Source: Cloeon dipterum
Taxonomy: Eukaryota > Arthropoda > Insecta > Ephemeroptera > Baetidae
Assembly: GCF_949628265.1 (NCBI RefSeq)
Contig: NC_088789.1
Coordinates: forward strand, 868,001-932,000
DNA: 64,000 nt
Direction of reading: 5' to 3'
Shown piece after piece: positions 37,001 to 48,959 of the stretch (its first letter is position 1; each line of letters opens with the position of its first letter). A model generated the notes under the pieces. It saw nothing but the letters and a program-made list of their open reading frames with translations. It was not told the DNA's origin and did not search any database. The translations under genes and the position numbers were made by a program.

Positions 37001-38530
37001 ACACTTGCAGGCGCCATCTTGTTGGTCTTAAGCGGTACCGCACCAAACAAATCTCTTTACGGATTAATTTTGGACAAATATGTATAATTTAGTTTGGATT
37101 TTTAAACCAATTTACATCATTTGCTCGATAAATTGCAAAAAAAAAAACAAATGAGATGAAATAAAGCTTTTTTGGGGTTTCATCCGATGAGGCCAAAACC
37201 AGTTTTCCTTGGGGCGAAGGTATTTCTTTCACGTGTCCCCTCCCACACGGCGATATTTTTTTCTCTCCTCGTGTAATATTTCTTGCTGCTCAATGGTTTT
37301 CTGAGAGGTATAACTTTCGACGGCCGCACGGGAACGACCCGCAATTATTGTTTCTGTTACGCATGCATGCGCTCTCGTTTGTACACGTTAATTGCCTTTT
37401 CTTCCAGCTGATTGAGATACTTCCTGCCTTGATTTATGGCGCGGAACAAATTTTCACTTAATTTATTCGATGATCTTCAATTCGGAGTTCGAAGAGATAA
37501 AATCATGCGGTTTGTTGACCCCAAGTTTCCCACATCATTTCAGTTTTATTGACGTTTTGCAATGCTCTGCTTGCGGTCGTCATCGCACTTCTGAAAATTG
37601 CAAAATTCGCAGGAATGTGCGCATTTCGTTTCCAAGCGTCGATTTCTAAATTATTTTGTTACCTTGCAAGAGAAGGTCGCGTTTGGATTTTAATTAAATT
37701 GATATATTGGCTTTGTCAGCAGGTGGCTTAACCTTGGAATAATTCTAATACAAAATTTAAATTGAATTAAATAATTAATTAATTGACAACTGGGCCTAGG
37801 TAAAAAGAAATTTCATACATGTATTTTATTTAAAATATAATTTTAACTTTGAAAAGTGTTTCCCCAGACTCCATCGCACTAGTAGGACTCCTGCCGGTCT
37901 AAAAACCGATTTTCAGATTTTTCGCACCGATAGAAAAATTAAAGTTATTTTTTTACGGTTTTTCGGCTTCTTAGGCGAAAATGGTTTTATTTTTGTTTAA
38001 ATTCGGCCGTTTGTTCGATCGTCAACCACGAAACCTCATTGGACAGGTCTTGCTTGGCGCTTCAACCTGGCGTACCCTAGCGACCTTTTCAGGGTACTCC
38101 GACCTGAGATCCGCACCCCAATCCGGTTTTAAATGTTTTTTCACTAACTTCGAGCACATTTAGCGACTATATTTGACCATTCCCTGTATTTTTCTTATAA
38201 AAAATTAACCCAAAAGCTTGTTAGAATTAAAAATGTATTATTGGAGGGAATTAAATAAATGAAAGTCCTCCATAATAATTTTCCTTGTCAATGACGGAGA
38301 GACGCAAATTATCGAACGTGTTGTTTAGTTAGTTAGCGCTTCGGTATCGCGTTTCCAGCCTGGGGAGATTCGGGCAGCATTAAAGGCACGTGCGACGAAT
38401 TCATAAAAAGGCAGCTCACTAAGTAAGCTGGGTGAAAAGAGCAAAACGCTATTGCTAGCCAGTGATCGAGCGAACGAGCGAACGAACGCCGCGGCCGCGT
38501 GCATGTGTCTTTTTGTTGTTGCTGCGCAGT

Positions 38531-38591
<61 letters not shown>

Positions 38592-39647
38592 CACTTGGCT
38601 GCCTTCAGCTGGCCGTAACTTTGCGTTGCATTACAAAAGGTGTTTCTCGGCCGCCACACAGCGAAAGCAAGCTCTCTACGTACACTCTGACAAACAAATT
38701 GCAAATTGAAACGGGTGCCTCGCCGGGAATTGTCCGCCTTTTCCTGCTCGCTTGCGTCACGCGCGCACGCTAATGACAACAAAAATCGAGACACGCGAAA
38801 AAAGCCCGAGATGATGAAAATCCGAGAAGCCGCTGATGATTATATGGAGGGCCCAGAGGGGACGAAATATCCACTCGTGTCACTCTTAAAAATGTCGGGC
38901 AAGGTTTTGCGGCTTCTCTTCCGCTTAAACTGTCGTAATTAGGTCAAATGATTTTTGCTAACTGCATTTTTAAATGAATAAAATTAAATGTAAATCGTAT
39001 TTCTTGGGGGAAATGTAAAAATAATTCCTGGTAAAATGAAAATAAACAATGTTAGTTACAGGGAAGTATTTTTTAGCTGGAAAACATTTATTTTGGAAGA
39101 AATTGGTGAAATTTGCCAATTGGTTTAATTTTTGAGCACTCCAGACTCGATTTCAGCTGGAGAAAAATTTAAAATGTTGCAACAATTGAACACAAACAGG
39201 ATGGAAGAGCTTTAAATTAAAATTAATTACAAAAAAATTTATAAAAAGTTATTTAATTCCATTTCTTGCAATTATTTGTAAAAACGAATTGGCCAAAAAT
39301 CCAGGAATTGCAACCCTGACATAAAATACACGTGAATAATTAGCCATTTCCCACGGTAAATTAAAAAATTATAATTTCAAAAGATGCCACACTCAAGAGT
39401 AAAATATCCTTGGCCCTCCTCGTGTGGAGGTATTTTTAACATTTTTGTTTCTACTCTACACGGAAGCCATGCGGGAGACGCGAAAAAGCAGCAGCCGTTC
39501 GTTTTTTGGCTCGGACAGCAGCTGTGCGTGAGGCGGAAGCGACGGCGACGGCGGCGGTCGGCGACCTTGGGGCCCGTTGGGGGCCGGTTGGGGGCTTGGG
39601 GACAGCGGGGACACTCACTGGATGGCGATGGTGACTGGCTGGTCCAT
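28074..39647 (-). CDS. TRIM-NHL E3 ubiquitin ligase (TRIM2/TRIM3-like)
   Basis: Eleven phase-consistent coding exons on the - strand: 39647-39619, 34440-34331, 33378-33119, 32697-32530, 31688-31470, 31412-31212, 30286-29985, 29289-29063, 29008-28785, 28718-28568, 28312-28074 (stop TAG), 709 residues. Domains in order: RING at about 42-96 (C42STC45LC, LPCSHTVCLECL, FRCPICRE); one B-box at about 130-160 (LLFCETCDTVFCSLC...CEH); a coiled coil across exons 5-6 (about 190-329); a filamin/ABP280 repeat at about 330-430 (ending DDGTYKVWFRPPAAGTYTL); and a six-bladed NHL propeller to the end. This order matches TRIM2, TRIM3 and TRIM71, which ubiquitylate targets or bind RNA in the cytoplasm. The long insect counterparts are often named after C. 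elegans nhl-1. RING cysteines look intact. The start (GCCATGG context, MDQPVTIAI) is in a GC-rich 5' exon; a later in-frame ATG is at 34421. Confidence 0.93.
29333..29770 (+). repeat. R2 composite repeat before the filamin exon
   Basis: An R2 copy (29333-29590) runs on into GC-richer sequence (to about 29770) containing GGGGCATCGATTGGGACC and GGCCCATAGAGCCCCGCC. The same order occurs, inverted, at 30430-31137. Together they flank the single filamin-repeat exon (29985-30286). Confidence 0.7.
30430..31137 (-). repeat. R2 composite repeat after the filamin exon, inverted
   Basis: It shares GGGGCC...GGGCCCAATGGG(T/C)CGGAC, ACCAATCGACGCCCCTAAG and GTCCGCCCGTGT with the inverse of 29600-29770. It then shares the R2 landmarks (GGCCGTTCGTCC, CATCGGACAGGTCTTGGAC, TTTTTCACTAAATTTGAG) with the inverse of 29333-29590. 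It is intronic. Confidence 0.7.
31850..32290 (-). other. TRIM intron stretch with unassigned GC-rich patch
   Basis: A GC-richer patch (around 31970-32080, with CAAGGGCCCGACGGGGCC and GTGACGGGCGGAATTTTCGCGCCC) resembles in style the R2 composite but I cannot align it reliably. No coding sequence is seen. Confidence 0.35.
33726..33954. mobile_element. Palindromic MITE P1, internally deleted copy
   Basis: It begins TTAA + AGACCGTCTTTGAAG and ends with the inverted terminus (GTGTGCTCAGAAACTTCGTTAA). The core and most of the right arm are missing, the left arm jumping from GCGCATGCGTCAGAGCTGG to TTTTACCTAATTAG. It is intronic in the TRIM gene. Neighbouring intron bases 33380-33725 and 33955-34330 show nothing else. 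Confidence 0.8.
34441..36590 (-). other. Long TRIM intron, distal part
   Basis: No exon is recognised. The stretch 35820-36220 is GC-rich with simple repeats (GCCGA repeats near 36004-36025 and CCGT repeats near 36101-36120) and could be regulatory. A fragment resembling repeat F4 (GGCCATCTGTTGACGGCTCC) is near 36531. Confidence 0.4.
36593..36977. mobile_element. Palindromic MITE P1, full-length copy
   Basis: Both arms and the core are present: AGACCGTGTTTGACGAAG at the left and CAGAGACGGTCT followed by TTAA at the right. Two GCGCATGCG-type motifs flank the core, which reads GGCGGTCTCTTTGCAAGTGC. It lies in the first TRIM intron. Confidence 0.9.
37866..38190 (-). repeat. Dispersed repeat R2, inverted copy
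   Basis: It reads AAAACCGATTTTCAGATTTTTCGCACCGATAGAAAAATTAAAG, then ATTCGGCCGTTTG, CATTGGACAGGTCTTGCTTGG, CCTGAGATCCGCACCCC and TTTTTTCACTAACTTCGAGCACATTTAG. All are inverse to 23575-23945. Intron bases 36980-37865 and 38190-38520 show nothing recognised. Confidence 0.75.
38531..38588 (+). repeat. (GA)n microsatellite, about 58 bases
   Basis: An alternating AG run interrupted once by AAAG. The open frames across it on both strands are artefacts. Confidence 0.95.
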
Positions 39648-39900
39648 GGCACGGCGTCCGTCACATGCCTCGGCGGGCGGAGGCAGACCAGACACGACTG
39701 ACTCTGAGTGAGCTTGGGCTTGAACGTTCGAATGTTGTTGGTTGCGTGCGTGACGTCGGCCCCCTTCCTCCGCCAGCTGGTCCGAACGAACGAACGAACC
39801 GAGGTTGCCAGCTCCGCCCGCCCGCCCCCGCCCGCCGGGCAGACGGTGCTGCCGCCTCCGCCGCCGCCGCCAACCCCCTCTCACCCTGCGAAATGGGTCT
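39530..39900 (-). promoter_or_regulatory. GC-rich 5' exon and promoter region of the TRIM gene
   Basis: Immediately upstream (on -) of the presumed start codon at 39647, the sequence is GC-rich with CCGCC runs, CGAACGAACGAACG and a GTGACGTCGG CRE-like word near 39746. No TATA box is seen. This fits a CpG-type promoter with a 5' leader of up to about 250 bases. Confidence 0.45.
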
Positions 39901-40029
39901 CTTCGATCACACAGGGTCGTCGACCCGAAAACCCGGTCGCTCCCGCTGATACGACGCCTGGAAAAGTGGATCTATAGGGATTTTGAGTGTCTACCTCCAT
40001 CGGTTCTCAGGATTATTCCAAACGAGAGC

Positions 40030-40330
40030 CCAAAATGTGTTCCCGCAGACTCCCGCCGGTTTGCAACTAATTTTCAGATTTTTCACCCCCCTAGAAAAAT
40101 AAAAATTAATTTTTGATGGTTTTATTTTTGTTAAAATTTAGCAGTTAATCTGCTCGTAGACCACGACCCCTCATTGGACAGGTGATGCGCGGCGCTTCAG
40201 CCTGCATGGAGTACCCTAGCGACCTTTTTCAGGGTATTCCGACCTGGGACCCGCTCCCTAGCCAGTTTTTAATGATTTTTTCACTAAATTTTAGCACGAT
40301 TGGCAACTATATTTGAATTTTTGGCGATGA
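40030..40330 (-). repeat. Dispersed repeat R2, inverted copy upstream of TRIM promoter
   Basis: It shares GTTTGCAACTAATTTTCAGATTTTTCACC, CCCTCATTGGACAGG, TTTTTCAGGGTATTCCGACCTGGGA and CACTAAATTTTAGCACGATTGGCAACTATATTTGA with the other R2 copies. Confidence 0.7.
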
Positions 40331-40384
40331 ACGAAAATATTTTAGCGCCGTAAAGTGATTTCAAGAAGTTGATTTTTCAGGAAC

Positions 40385-40740
40385 CACCGAATTAAATTTA
40401 AAGGGGATTGAGACACGGCAACAGTTGAAAATTATATAAATTGTTGAATGGAAAATTAATAATTTTCCAATTTTTTCCAAAATTTCCAGCGCTTGACCAC
40501 ACTTTCTTGCCAGATTTCGAATCCTCTCGTCAGAATCTGTCCAAAAGCGTATGAAACCTTTTAGGGAAACTCTTTGTTGTGAAATAGAATAAGATTTCAA
40601 GTAAGGAGACAGTGCTAACTTTGCAGCCACTTTTCTCAAAAAATTAAAGTGCCAATTAGCTTAATTTTGGATTCTTCAAATGAATCCTACGGGATGACTT
40701 CGTGCATTGGCAACAAGCATTTTCCATGATTTGAAATATT
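40385..40740 (+). repeat. Repeat R1, copy in the orientation used as reference
   Basis: Contains GCGCTTGACCACA, GAATCCTCTCGTCAGAATCTGTCC, AACCTTTTAGGGAAACTCTTTGTTGTGAAATA, CAAGTAAGGAGACAGTGCTAAC and GCATTGGCAACAAGCATTTTCC. It is the inverse of the 1705-1975 copy and close to 55565-55865. Confidence 0.75.
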
Positions 40741-40744
40741 GTAG

Positions 40745-41700
40745 TGGATATAATTTCAGCAAAATGTTTCAAGATTATATTTTTGAAGTTTTAAAGTTAA
40801 AACGACGGCGAAAACGACTCTAGAAATTTCATTACAGTTCACACGCGCCTGGAGACTGCTTTTGATAGATTTAAAGTTAATTGCAATATTTTTAAATTAA
40901 ATAAAAAGGCTAAAATGACCTTAATGACGTTTGGCCTTGACCAACGATCTTAAATTTGGCGGTCATTCGATCGGGCTTGACGAGAGGAATCCATTGCACA
41001 ACCTTTTTTTTTAAATTAGACCACACAGAGATGAGATATTGCATTCACAATTTAAAACTTAATTTAAAAATCTGCTCGATATAAAATCCGTTAGACAGAA
41101 TTAATTTTTTGACAACAACGAACACGCGTTTCCCTTCCATTTCACGGTCCAATGACCAAAAACCTGGTCAGATTTCTAATCAATAGTTTTATTTCTCCAT
41201 TGTGCTGTCTGCAGGCGTTTCCTTGTGTACAGCCAATTTTTTCTCAATCAAGGAGCATCGTCACAATTTCGAGTGCATTTCAATTTGTCGCGAGAGAAAA
41301 ATAAATCCATCAACCATTGAGGCTGATTCAAAAGTCAAAATAGAGCGATTAACCCACATCTCGGCTGGCGACGACTTTTCCACGACGGCGACACAATGAA
41401 AGAAAGGCTCGACACATGTTTGTTCATGTCCATACGCACAGTTTTTTATGATTAATTGGGTTAGAGCGGCACTCGTTTACAATTTCTTCACGCACACAGC
41501 TGTCTTGGACGCTTAGCCGCCGCCGCAAATGAAAAGAATACGATTGACTGCGATGACACATTTCTCAGAGTTTAAAGGTTTCTTCACGCAGCTGCCGTAA
41601 TTGTGTTATTTGTTTGGCCTCATCGCAGTCGCAAACATCAAAAGAATCACTAAACCCAACTTTTGTCACCCGAATTTTTAATTTTTAGATCAGAGAAATA
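40745..41700. other. No gene recognised
   Basis: AT-rich with short moderately GC stretches (around 41200-41640). No open frame with protein-like sequence and no repeat that I can match were found. Confidence 0.5.
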
Positions 41701-41703
41701 GTA

Positions 41704-42076
41704 AGCCATCTTTGACGAAGTTTGCGAACACACTAATCGATTATTGATGGTCGAATTAGGTAAATTGGACATTTTTTGCGACCAAAAAGTCCGGCGCGAC
41801 GAAGAACTTTTCTTCCCGCCAAGACAATTCAAATGCGAGAACTGCGCATGCGTCTGAGCTGGTTTGAGCACTTTCAGAGAGACCGCCCGCACGAATGAAT
41901 ACTTTGTCAGATCCAGCCAGCTCTGACGCATGTGCAGTTCTCGCACTCGAATTGTTTTGGCGGGAAAAAAAGTTCTTCGTCGCGCTGGACGTTTTGGTCG
42001 CAAAAAATGTCCAATTTACCTAATTCGACCATCAATAATCGATTAGTGTGCTCGCAAACTTCGTCAAAGGCGGTCT
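41704..42076. mobile_element. Palindromic MITE P1, full-length diverged copy
   Basis: The left end is eroded (GTAAGCCATCTTTGACGAAG) and the right end reads CAAAGGCGGTCT then TTAA. The arms carry AATCGATTATTGATGG, CCAAAAAGTCCGGCGCGACGAAGAAC and GCGCATGCGTCTGAGC. The two arms of this copy share private changes (ATTGATGG and its inverse), so the arms appear to have been homogenised with each other. Confidence 0.88.
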
Positions 42077-45000
42077 TTAATTTTATATACAACACAAATA
42101 GAAAACAATCCAAGAAACAGACTTATTGTAGCTTATTTTGCTTACGAACTTGAAATTTAAATTCAAAAAAGCATTCCTCCATAAGTGTCAAGTGGCTGGC
42201 TGAGTAATTAAACCCGGCGTCTGTTGCGTTGTTCGTCAGCTGGAAAAAGGTCTCACGTTTCATGCAGCGCGTTTTTGTTTCGTCCTTTTTGAGTCGAAAA
42301 GCGACGGCGACTCCCACGGATTCAAAAGTGAATCAATTAAACGCGGCGTGTATTCATTCCGACGCACAATGAGAGGCGTTTGCGTTGCAGCAGATTTCTC
42401 GTGTGCCTGCAGCCGTCGACCTCGATCGAAATTCAAGTGTAATTGCAAACCGCCCGCGGGCCCAGAAGCCAGAAAAAGCCTTAAAAGCGCGCCACACTTG
42501 CTCGCTCCAGGCACCGACTGCATTTCTGACATCGACAACAACTGGTTTCCAAGCCGGTATGAAAATGAAAATGATTTATGCCGTTGCCAAGCTGGAATGT
42601 TTATGAATAATTTAAATTTTAAAATCAAATATTGTTTTTTCTGCTTCAAATAATATTCAGAATAATTTTCCAGGCTCTAGTCGAATTAAAAATAGACGCA
42701 GTGACAAATACTTGGCACCTAACGCAAGATTATTTGCAAAGATAATTCTCACGTGGAATGTTCTTTCGCACGAACGGTTTTCCATTGTGCTAATTGAAAG
42801 GATTCTCTCGAGAAAACTGCGAGTGTCTGTCGGGATTAGCAGTTGATCGCAAAGCTAAATCATTAGAATTGCAAACGACACGCAGGGAAAAGCGGTTTTT
42901 TCTCTTTGTCAATTTCTCCTTTGCCTTGTAAACGCACGCTGTCAATCGGAATAAATTGAATTAATCGCAGACTTTTACATCAATCACGGATGAACCGCGT
43001 AATTTCTATTAATTGCATTAACCGAGGAATTTAAATTGAATATTTCCTTTTTTGTCTGAAGACTGAAGATTTATGAGGTAGGCAATGAAAAAACATTTGC
43101 GAAATATTTTAAAACTTTATCGACGAAAATAAACATAAATTACCATGTTTGCGGTGTAAACAAAGCAAATACAAATTTAAAAAGTCAAATTTAATGCATT
43201 TTTTATGACGCACGCGTTTAAATAACTACGCTTTATCTCTTCGAGCCGAGCACATGCTAATGGAAACGAATAACCACCGCTGGAGAAACGACCGCGCACA
43301 CTACTTGCGATATGAACAATGAGTTAATTGCTTTTCACTCGGGAAGCAATGAAGTCCCGTCGACACGACGCAAAAATGCCTTTCCGCGGCGATTTTTCTT
43401 TTAAGGCGGTGAATCGATCGCAATGGAAAAATGGAAATGGAGACTTGACGTGTGCGGTGGTCAACGAACTAAAACCTTGAATCTTATCGGACATTAGACA
43501 CGCTAAATCATAGTCCTCGCCTGAGCCAGGAATGTCAGAAATTTCGGATGCGTGTCGAGAACCGGAAACTGTTTGTAACAAACAACCATCCTCAAGGAAA
43601 ATCTTATAAAAAATGTGTAGTGGATTAATTTTTTTCTAATCTGAAATCGGCAACCTCACACAGACAAGGGATTTAAAAATAGGAAAATTACAAAACTCAC
43701 TTTTAAAAAGTCAAATGCACATTGTCAGTGTCTAAAAGCACTTTGCCAACTGTGCTGACAATTTCCACGAGCCAGAGTGCTGGCCGGCGTTGCGAGAGAT
43801 AAAAACCAGCGGTTTCCGGCCTGTGTGAACTGAGAATTCTCCGCAGTGAATTTTAATAGCGAGAAGCACAAAATCAATCGGGCCCTTTCGATTGATCGAG
43901 CGAGGAGCATGGATAGAAAAGTGGCACGGCAACCGAAGCTCTGTTTATTTTTCCAGTCGATGGAAATACACCGCTGCGTGTTTGCAGTCGATGAATCGAA
44001 ACTAACAAACACACACCGCACAGAGAAACACTCGGCGCCGATTGGAAAATCCTTTGAACGCAGAAACTCGAAACCCCTTTCCAAGTTCAAACAGAAAATG
44101 AGGTAAATTTATGCAGGAGGAACGGCTAATAATTTTCTCCAGGTCTTTTTAAGACTGAAATGCCTCAGGCATGAACGTTTTAACAACAAAACTATGACAA
44201 AAAATGCCCAGAAAAAAACCTTAATGGTTATTTCCATGAATTTTAGCTTTTAAATTAAAATTCAATGTTTTACGATATCAAAATAACGATTAAAATATGC
44301 GAGTTAATTGTATTTTACTTATTATTGGTTAAAAATTTATTTTCACCCAGTATTAGTGTAATTTTCTATAATTATATTGAGCCGAAAATGGTCAGGAAAA
44401 TAAACCTTTGTCATTTTGACTAGTTTCACATCTAAAATTAATATTTTTGCGATGTTAAAATATCGACTATTTAAAAGAAGATGAATTTCATTAAATAGAG
44501 CCGAGATTTTGGCGTAAAAAAGTGCGGCACACGATCGATTTGCTTTGACGTTGGCGCGCGTTATCGACTCACTTGCTGGGCAGTCAGTTTAATTGTCGGC
44601 CGCTTTTTGCACGCATGCAGGCTGATTAATCTCGATTGCCAGACCACCCATGGCCTTACAGTGCAAAGAATATATCGATTAGACGCCACCAGAGACGAAC
44701 AAGGGCAGCCTATTCATTTTGAAACGAGCACCTCGCGTGCCCAAAACAACATCATTTCCCAGCGGAAGGTCGACTCCATGCACGGAATGGGAAAATTCAA
44801 GAACCCAATAGTTTTATTTTATTTTTGTCATGCGATGTTGCATTTATAAACAAACTATTTTGACGAACTTTAGGGTTTTTGTGATTTTATTACTTTGTTT
44901 TTGTATGTAAAATCGGTTAAAATGGATTAATTTGAGGACGAATGAGCTGATTATTTCTTTTATTCATTAACTAAACTCTGAAATATTCAACAATCGAAAG

Positions 45001-47157
45001 AGATAAAAAAATCTAAAATTGAAACTACCAACAATTTTTATCGACCAAATCTACACGATTTTTTATGAGAATCATACTAAGAGATTTCCAATTAACTGGT
45101 TGACCTCTGCACTGGAAAAGTAAAAAATGTGCTAAATCACGTCGTTGAAAAGCAGGGCAGAAATCACATCGTGCGGCATGCAGCTCAGAAAAATCGATAT
45201 CGGCCGAGGCGGACGGTGGAATTAAGGCTCGACGAGTGTTCTATTTGTTTCTCTAGAGAGCGAATCCGATGAAGTCTGCTGCGCACTTATCTCGTCCCGC
45301 AATATATGCATACCGTCCGCGTGGGTGGACATACAATGAGTGTCAGTCGTGCACCGAGCCAACTTTTATCTCTAAGGCATACTCATTAATTATTAGTCCA
45401 CTTCAAACCCATGAATCTGTAACTTTGTCCCTTTGAAACTTGTGTAAATTCAGATTTTTCTGCAAAATTCTTTAAACCAGTGAATTAAAAACTGCAAAAA
45501 TTTATTTATTAATAAAATGCAGTAAATTCCACCATTTTTTTAACAACCTTTTGCTCAAGTACAAAAATCTAGACTAAAATAGCTTTTTATTCCAGAAATG
45601 AATTCTTCATGAGACTTCAATTACTTTCCACTTTCAGGGTTGTTCCCGATGCACATACTGGTCGTCCTCGTTTTGCATCGTCTCTTTGTCAACAACCTTG
45701 CTTTTGATCCCGAGATAAAAGCGCGTCTAGTATTTACCGCGAACTGAGAGTGAAAGAAAATGCCGCGTGAGAATGTGCGATTTTTTATATTATTTCATTT
45801 TGTTTGTTTGCCGGCATTTAACTCTTTTCGGAGCTGGGGTGCCTCCTGAATAATCGAGGGAAACCCGAGACGGTCGTTCTTTATTCCGGCAGCGGCACAG
45901 AGGAGGGTGCTATTCAATATGCACCAGTTTCGCGTTCCATGACAAATGGGATCGGGAAGACGCGCGGTGGATTGCTGCTGTCAGATGAGCCGTTTGCTGA
46001 TCGATCACCCAACAAATGACCCAATTGAGCCCATGGAAATGCAAAATATAGATATGATATTTGATCATCTGTAAGGATATAAGACGGTGAAAAATAATTT
46101 TTTGTTGCAAAGAATTGTCACCAGGACAAACGAAACGCGTTTTGTACTCGGATTTTTCAAATTTTCACGAGTTAGACCTTTCAGAAACGAAATTTATTGA
46201 AAAGCCACTGAAAAAACACGATGCAGACGTATTTTTCTGACTTCAGAGGCGAGTTAGACGGTTTTGGACTCCAAATACGGCTTTAAACGATTTTCATCAT
46301 GACACATACGTCTTAAAATTGAGTGACTCATCATGCTCAAGCTTAGCAAACGCACAAAGAAAAATTATTTACAACAGTTATTAAATACCTTGAGCTTAAG
46401 TTTAGGTTAGAGAGTAAAAGAACAAAAATAATTGCGGATCTAAAATTGTTACCCGATTTAATTTTTGGCACGACACTCACTCGTTCCACATTTCCTTCTC
46501 AGAATTCTCATCATGCACGCGTCCTTCAATTCGCAATCTAGTTATCTAATCTCTGGGGCAATCCGCAATTATTGGCATCGTGTTTAGATTGCAATCATCA
46601 AATCCAGCACCAGCATGCCTTAGAGAATTGAAACAAACTTACTTTTCGGACAACTGGTCAGAAAGAACCGACTTTTCCTCGCAGTCTGACTCAATTTCCA
46701 TAACTGCAACAAGGACACGAGAATCTCGTTATGCGGGTTCCGGAGTTAATAACACATCAGTTTGTGAGAATGTTAGAAATTGTCAGGATAGGAAAAAGTG
46801 GCCAGCGCTCGATTTCTTTGAGTGTGTGTGTGTTACGACAGAAGAGAGATGTTGACGGCTGCCTCCACTGATAGGGTAAACACTCTCGAAAGAAGGCTTA
46901 GAAAGGAGAAAGGGCGCCGTCTATTGCCCGTTTCCGATATTTTTGACAGCAAGCTCTTGCATAAAATGTTACAGAAGTGATTTTTGAAATGGTGCAGCAG
47001 TTAATCCTTGACCTCAATGCACAAAAAAGTAAATTAGGCACCAACAACTTACAATTTTCGGGTACGTTAACTGCGATTATTCAGATTAAATTTTGCTAAT
47101 GAACATTCTTGGGGTAAAAAGATTTAAAGAGCCACTGAAACCACATTTTTTTTATGT
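42077..47157. other. Five kilobases without a recognised gene
   Basis: Mixed AT-rich and moderately GC-rich sequence. All open frames are short, with low-complexity or composition-driven translations. I found no splice-bounded exon with domain-like sequence and no copy of the repeat families described here. It could be intergenic, or intron of the TRIM gene if the 50487-50609 exon belongs to it. Confidence 0.45.
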
Positions 47158-47448
47158 CCAATCGATTCCTGAGGGTAGAAATGGGAGGGGTAAAGAATTT
47201 TTCCGATCGAAATCAAAACGCAGGTTGCTTTGGCGCGCTTTTGGTCGCTACTGCGCAAGCGTCCCCTCACTCAGCAGTCAAGCTGTGACGTCAGAGGGGT
47301 GACGTCATGCGCAGTAGCGACCAAAAGCGTGCCAAAGCAACGTGCGTTTTGTTCGCACCTTTGCTCGCACGTCACAAACAATTTTTCGATCAGAAAATAT
47401 ATCTAACCCATCTATTTCGACCCGCAGGAATCGATTGGAGCAGACAAA
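47158..47448. mobile_element. Palindromic element P2, diverged relative of P1
   Basis: The outer arms keep P1-like words (CCAATCGATTCCTGAGGGTAGAAATGGG...GGTAAAGAATTTTTCCGATC and the inverse). The inner arms are different: TTGCTTTGGCGCGCTTTTGGTCGCTACTGCGCAAGCG against TGCGCAGTAGCGACCAAAAGCGTGCCAAAGCAA. Two TGACGTCA-type words lie in the core. It has no coding capacity. Confidence 0.8.
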
Positions 47449-48959
47449 AATGCGGTTTTGGTAGGTCTTATTTAGTTAGACCAAAATATTATCTTTCGAG
47501 ACAAATGGTGGCGCCTCGAAGAGAGGCATGCTAAGTGCCTTTTGATAGATCAATTAGTTGCAAATGCTGCAGCTCATCTCTCAACAACAAAGATGGAGAA
47601 ATGGACCAGCTGCGCTTTCTGTCAGCGAGTGTTTGTTCCTCTTTGGTATTTCGTTTCGGTCGAATCGCGAGCGCACAAGGCCGACAGAAGTCAGCGGCCG
47701 ATTTGGGAGCCACTTAATATGTGTATGCATTTCCGGCCAGTGCCAAGGCTAAATAAAGCGGCAGTTGTTTGCAACTTGAGCATTCCTGCTGCACCGTTTG
47801 TGTCGGATCGTCTTTCCTCGCATTCAACATTCCTCGAAGCCCGATTGCTTCTACTCGGAAGCGTAAATTTATTCTTAAGTGGTAAGGAAATAAATTTTAA
47901 TCGTAACTGACGCAAGGAGCTGAACAAATAGGGAAATTAATTGCTTCATTCTATAGTCTCTTCATTCCTTTATTTAGGAAATTAATTATTCGTGGCTTTT
48001 TTGAAGAGTTTTAAATCTTTCGAGTGGTTTGAATTTCACCAGCGGAATGATACAGAGGCGAGCGAGAGGAGCTCTTTCTCTCTCACACGTTTTCAAGCCG
48101 TGTCTGCGCCGGGAGGCCGATTCAAAAATAGATATCCTCCCCTATTGGTTAGCAACACATACGCACTCGCGCGCTACGTCAAGTGCGATTTTAATGGTCA
48201 ATGCGCTCGCTTAAGGTAGGCCTTTCGAGGTTATTCTTATCTGCAGTCAGAGATGCCGGCCGCATCATTTTTTAAATTTATTTTCACTGCTCTCCACGAG
48301 TCTTACACATGCTTCGGAAATAGATATGCATCAGCAGGAAAATCTCCACGCTCGTCACTCGTCGACTTCGAATAAGAGCATTACCTAAGGTTTATTTTAG
48401 TTTATTGTTGATCGATGAAAGGAAAAATTAGGGTTTTTTGCAAAGACGCAGATTGAGGGCAGAGCCGGCGTGGAAGTTTCCTACATCGACAGATTGTGCC
48501 AAAGCGTGTCTCGGCAAAGATCACGTGCGCAAGAATTCATGCGCATAAAAGTGCTTTCAATTTAGCTCGGAGCTCGTCTGTTAATAATTTTTTTCAGGCA
48601 GAACAGATTACGAAATTTCGGAGATAAGCAGACGGATAATGCCGTAATTTGGGCCAGCCTTGGCGAAATTATTGTTTAGCCACCATACAAAAGGAGCGAC
48701 TTTTTGGCGCGAGCCGCTGCAAATTCCCTCCGAGAGCTAATTGGACAGCCGCCAGATGAACGAGAAAGAAAAGACGCAAGCTGCAAAATGTACGCGACCC
48801 ACAAACGTGATTTCCAGCGCACGAGATCAATTCACGACTTGGTGCCTTTGTCTCCACGAATAAAAATCGCATTTAAAACAATGATTTAACAATCACAGGT
48901 TGCAAGCCATTAAACTAGGATTATTTAAAGATCAAAAGAAATCACCAGGGGCCGAATTT
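47449..48959. other. No gene recognised
   Basis: The sequence around 47530-48230 is less AT-rich, but its open frames show no recognisable protein. Nothing repetitive from the families here was matched. Confidence 0.45.

Noticed and set aside
42260..42649. 129-codon - strand frame and neighbouring frames in the 42-49 kb stretch
   Set aside because: No domain-like sequence, no flanking splice sites in phase and no paired exon. Treated as chance.
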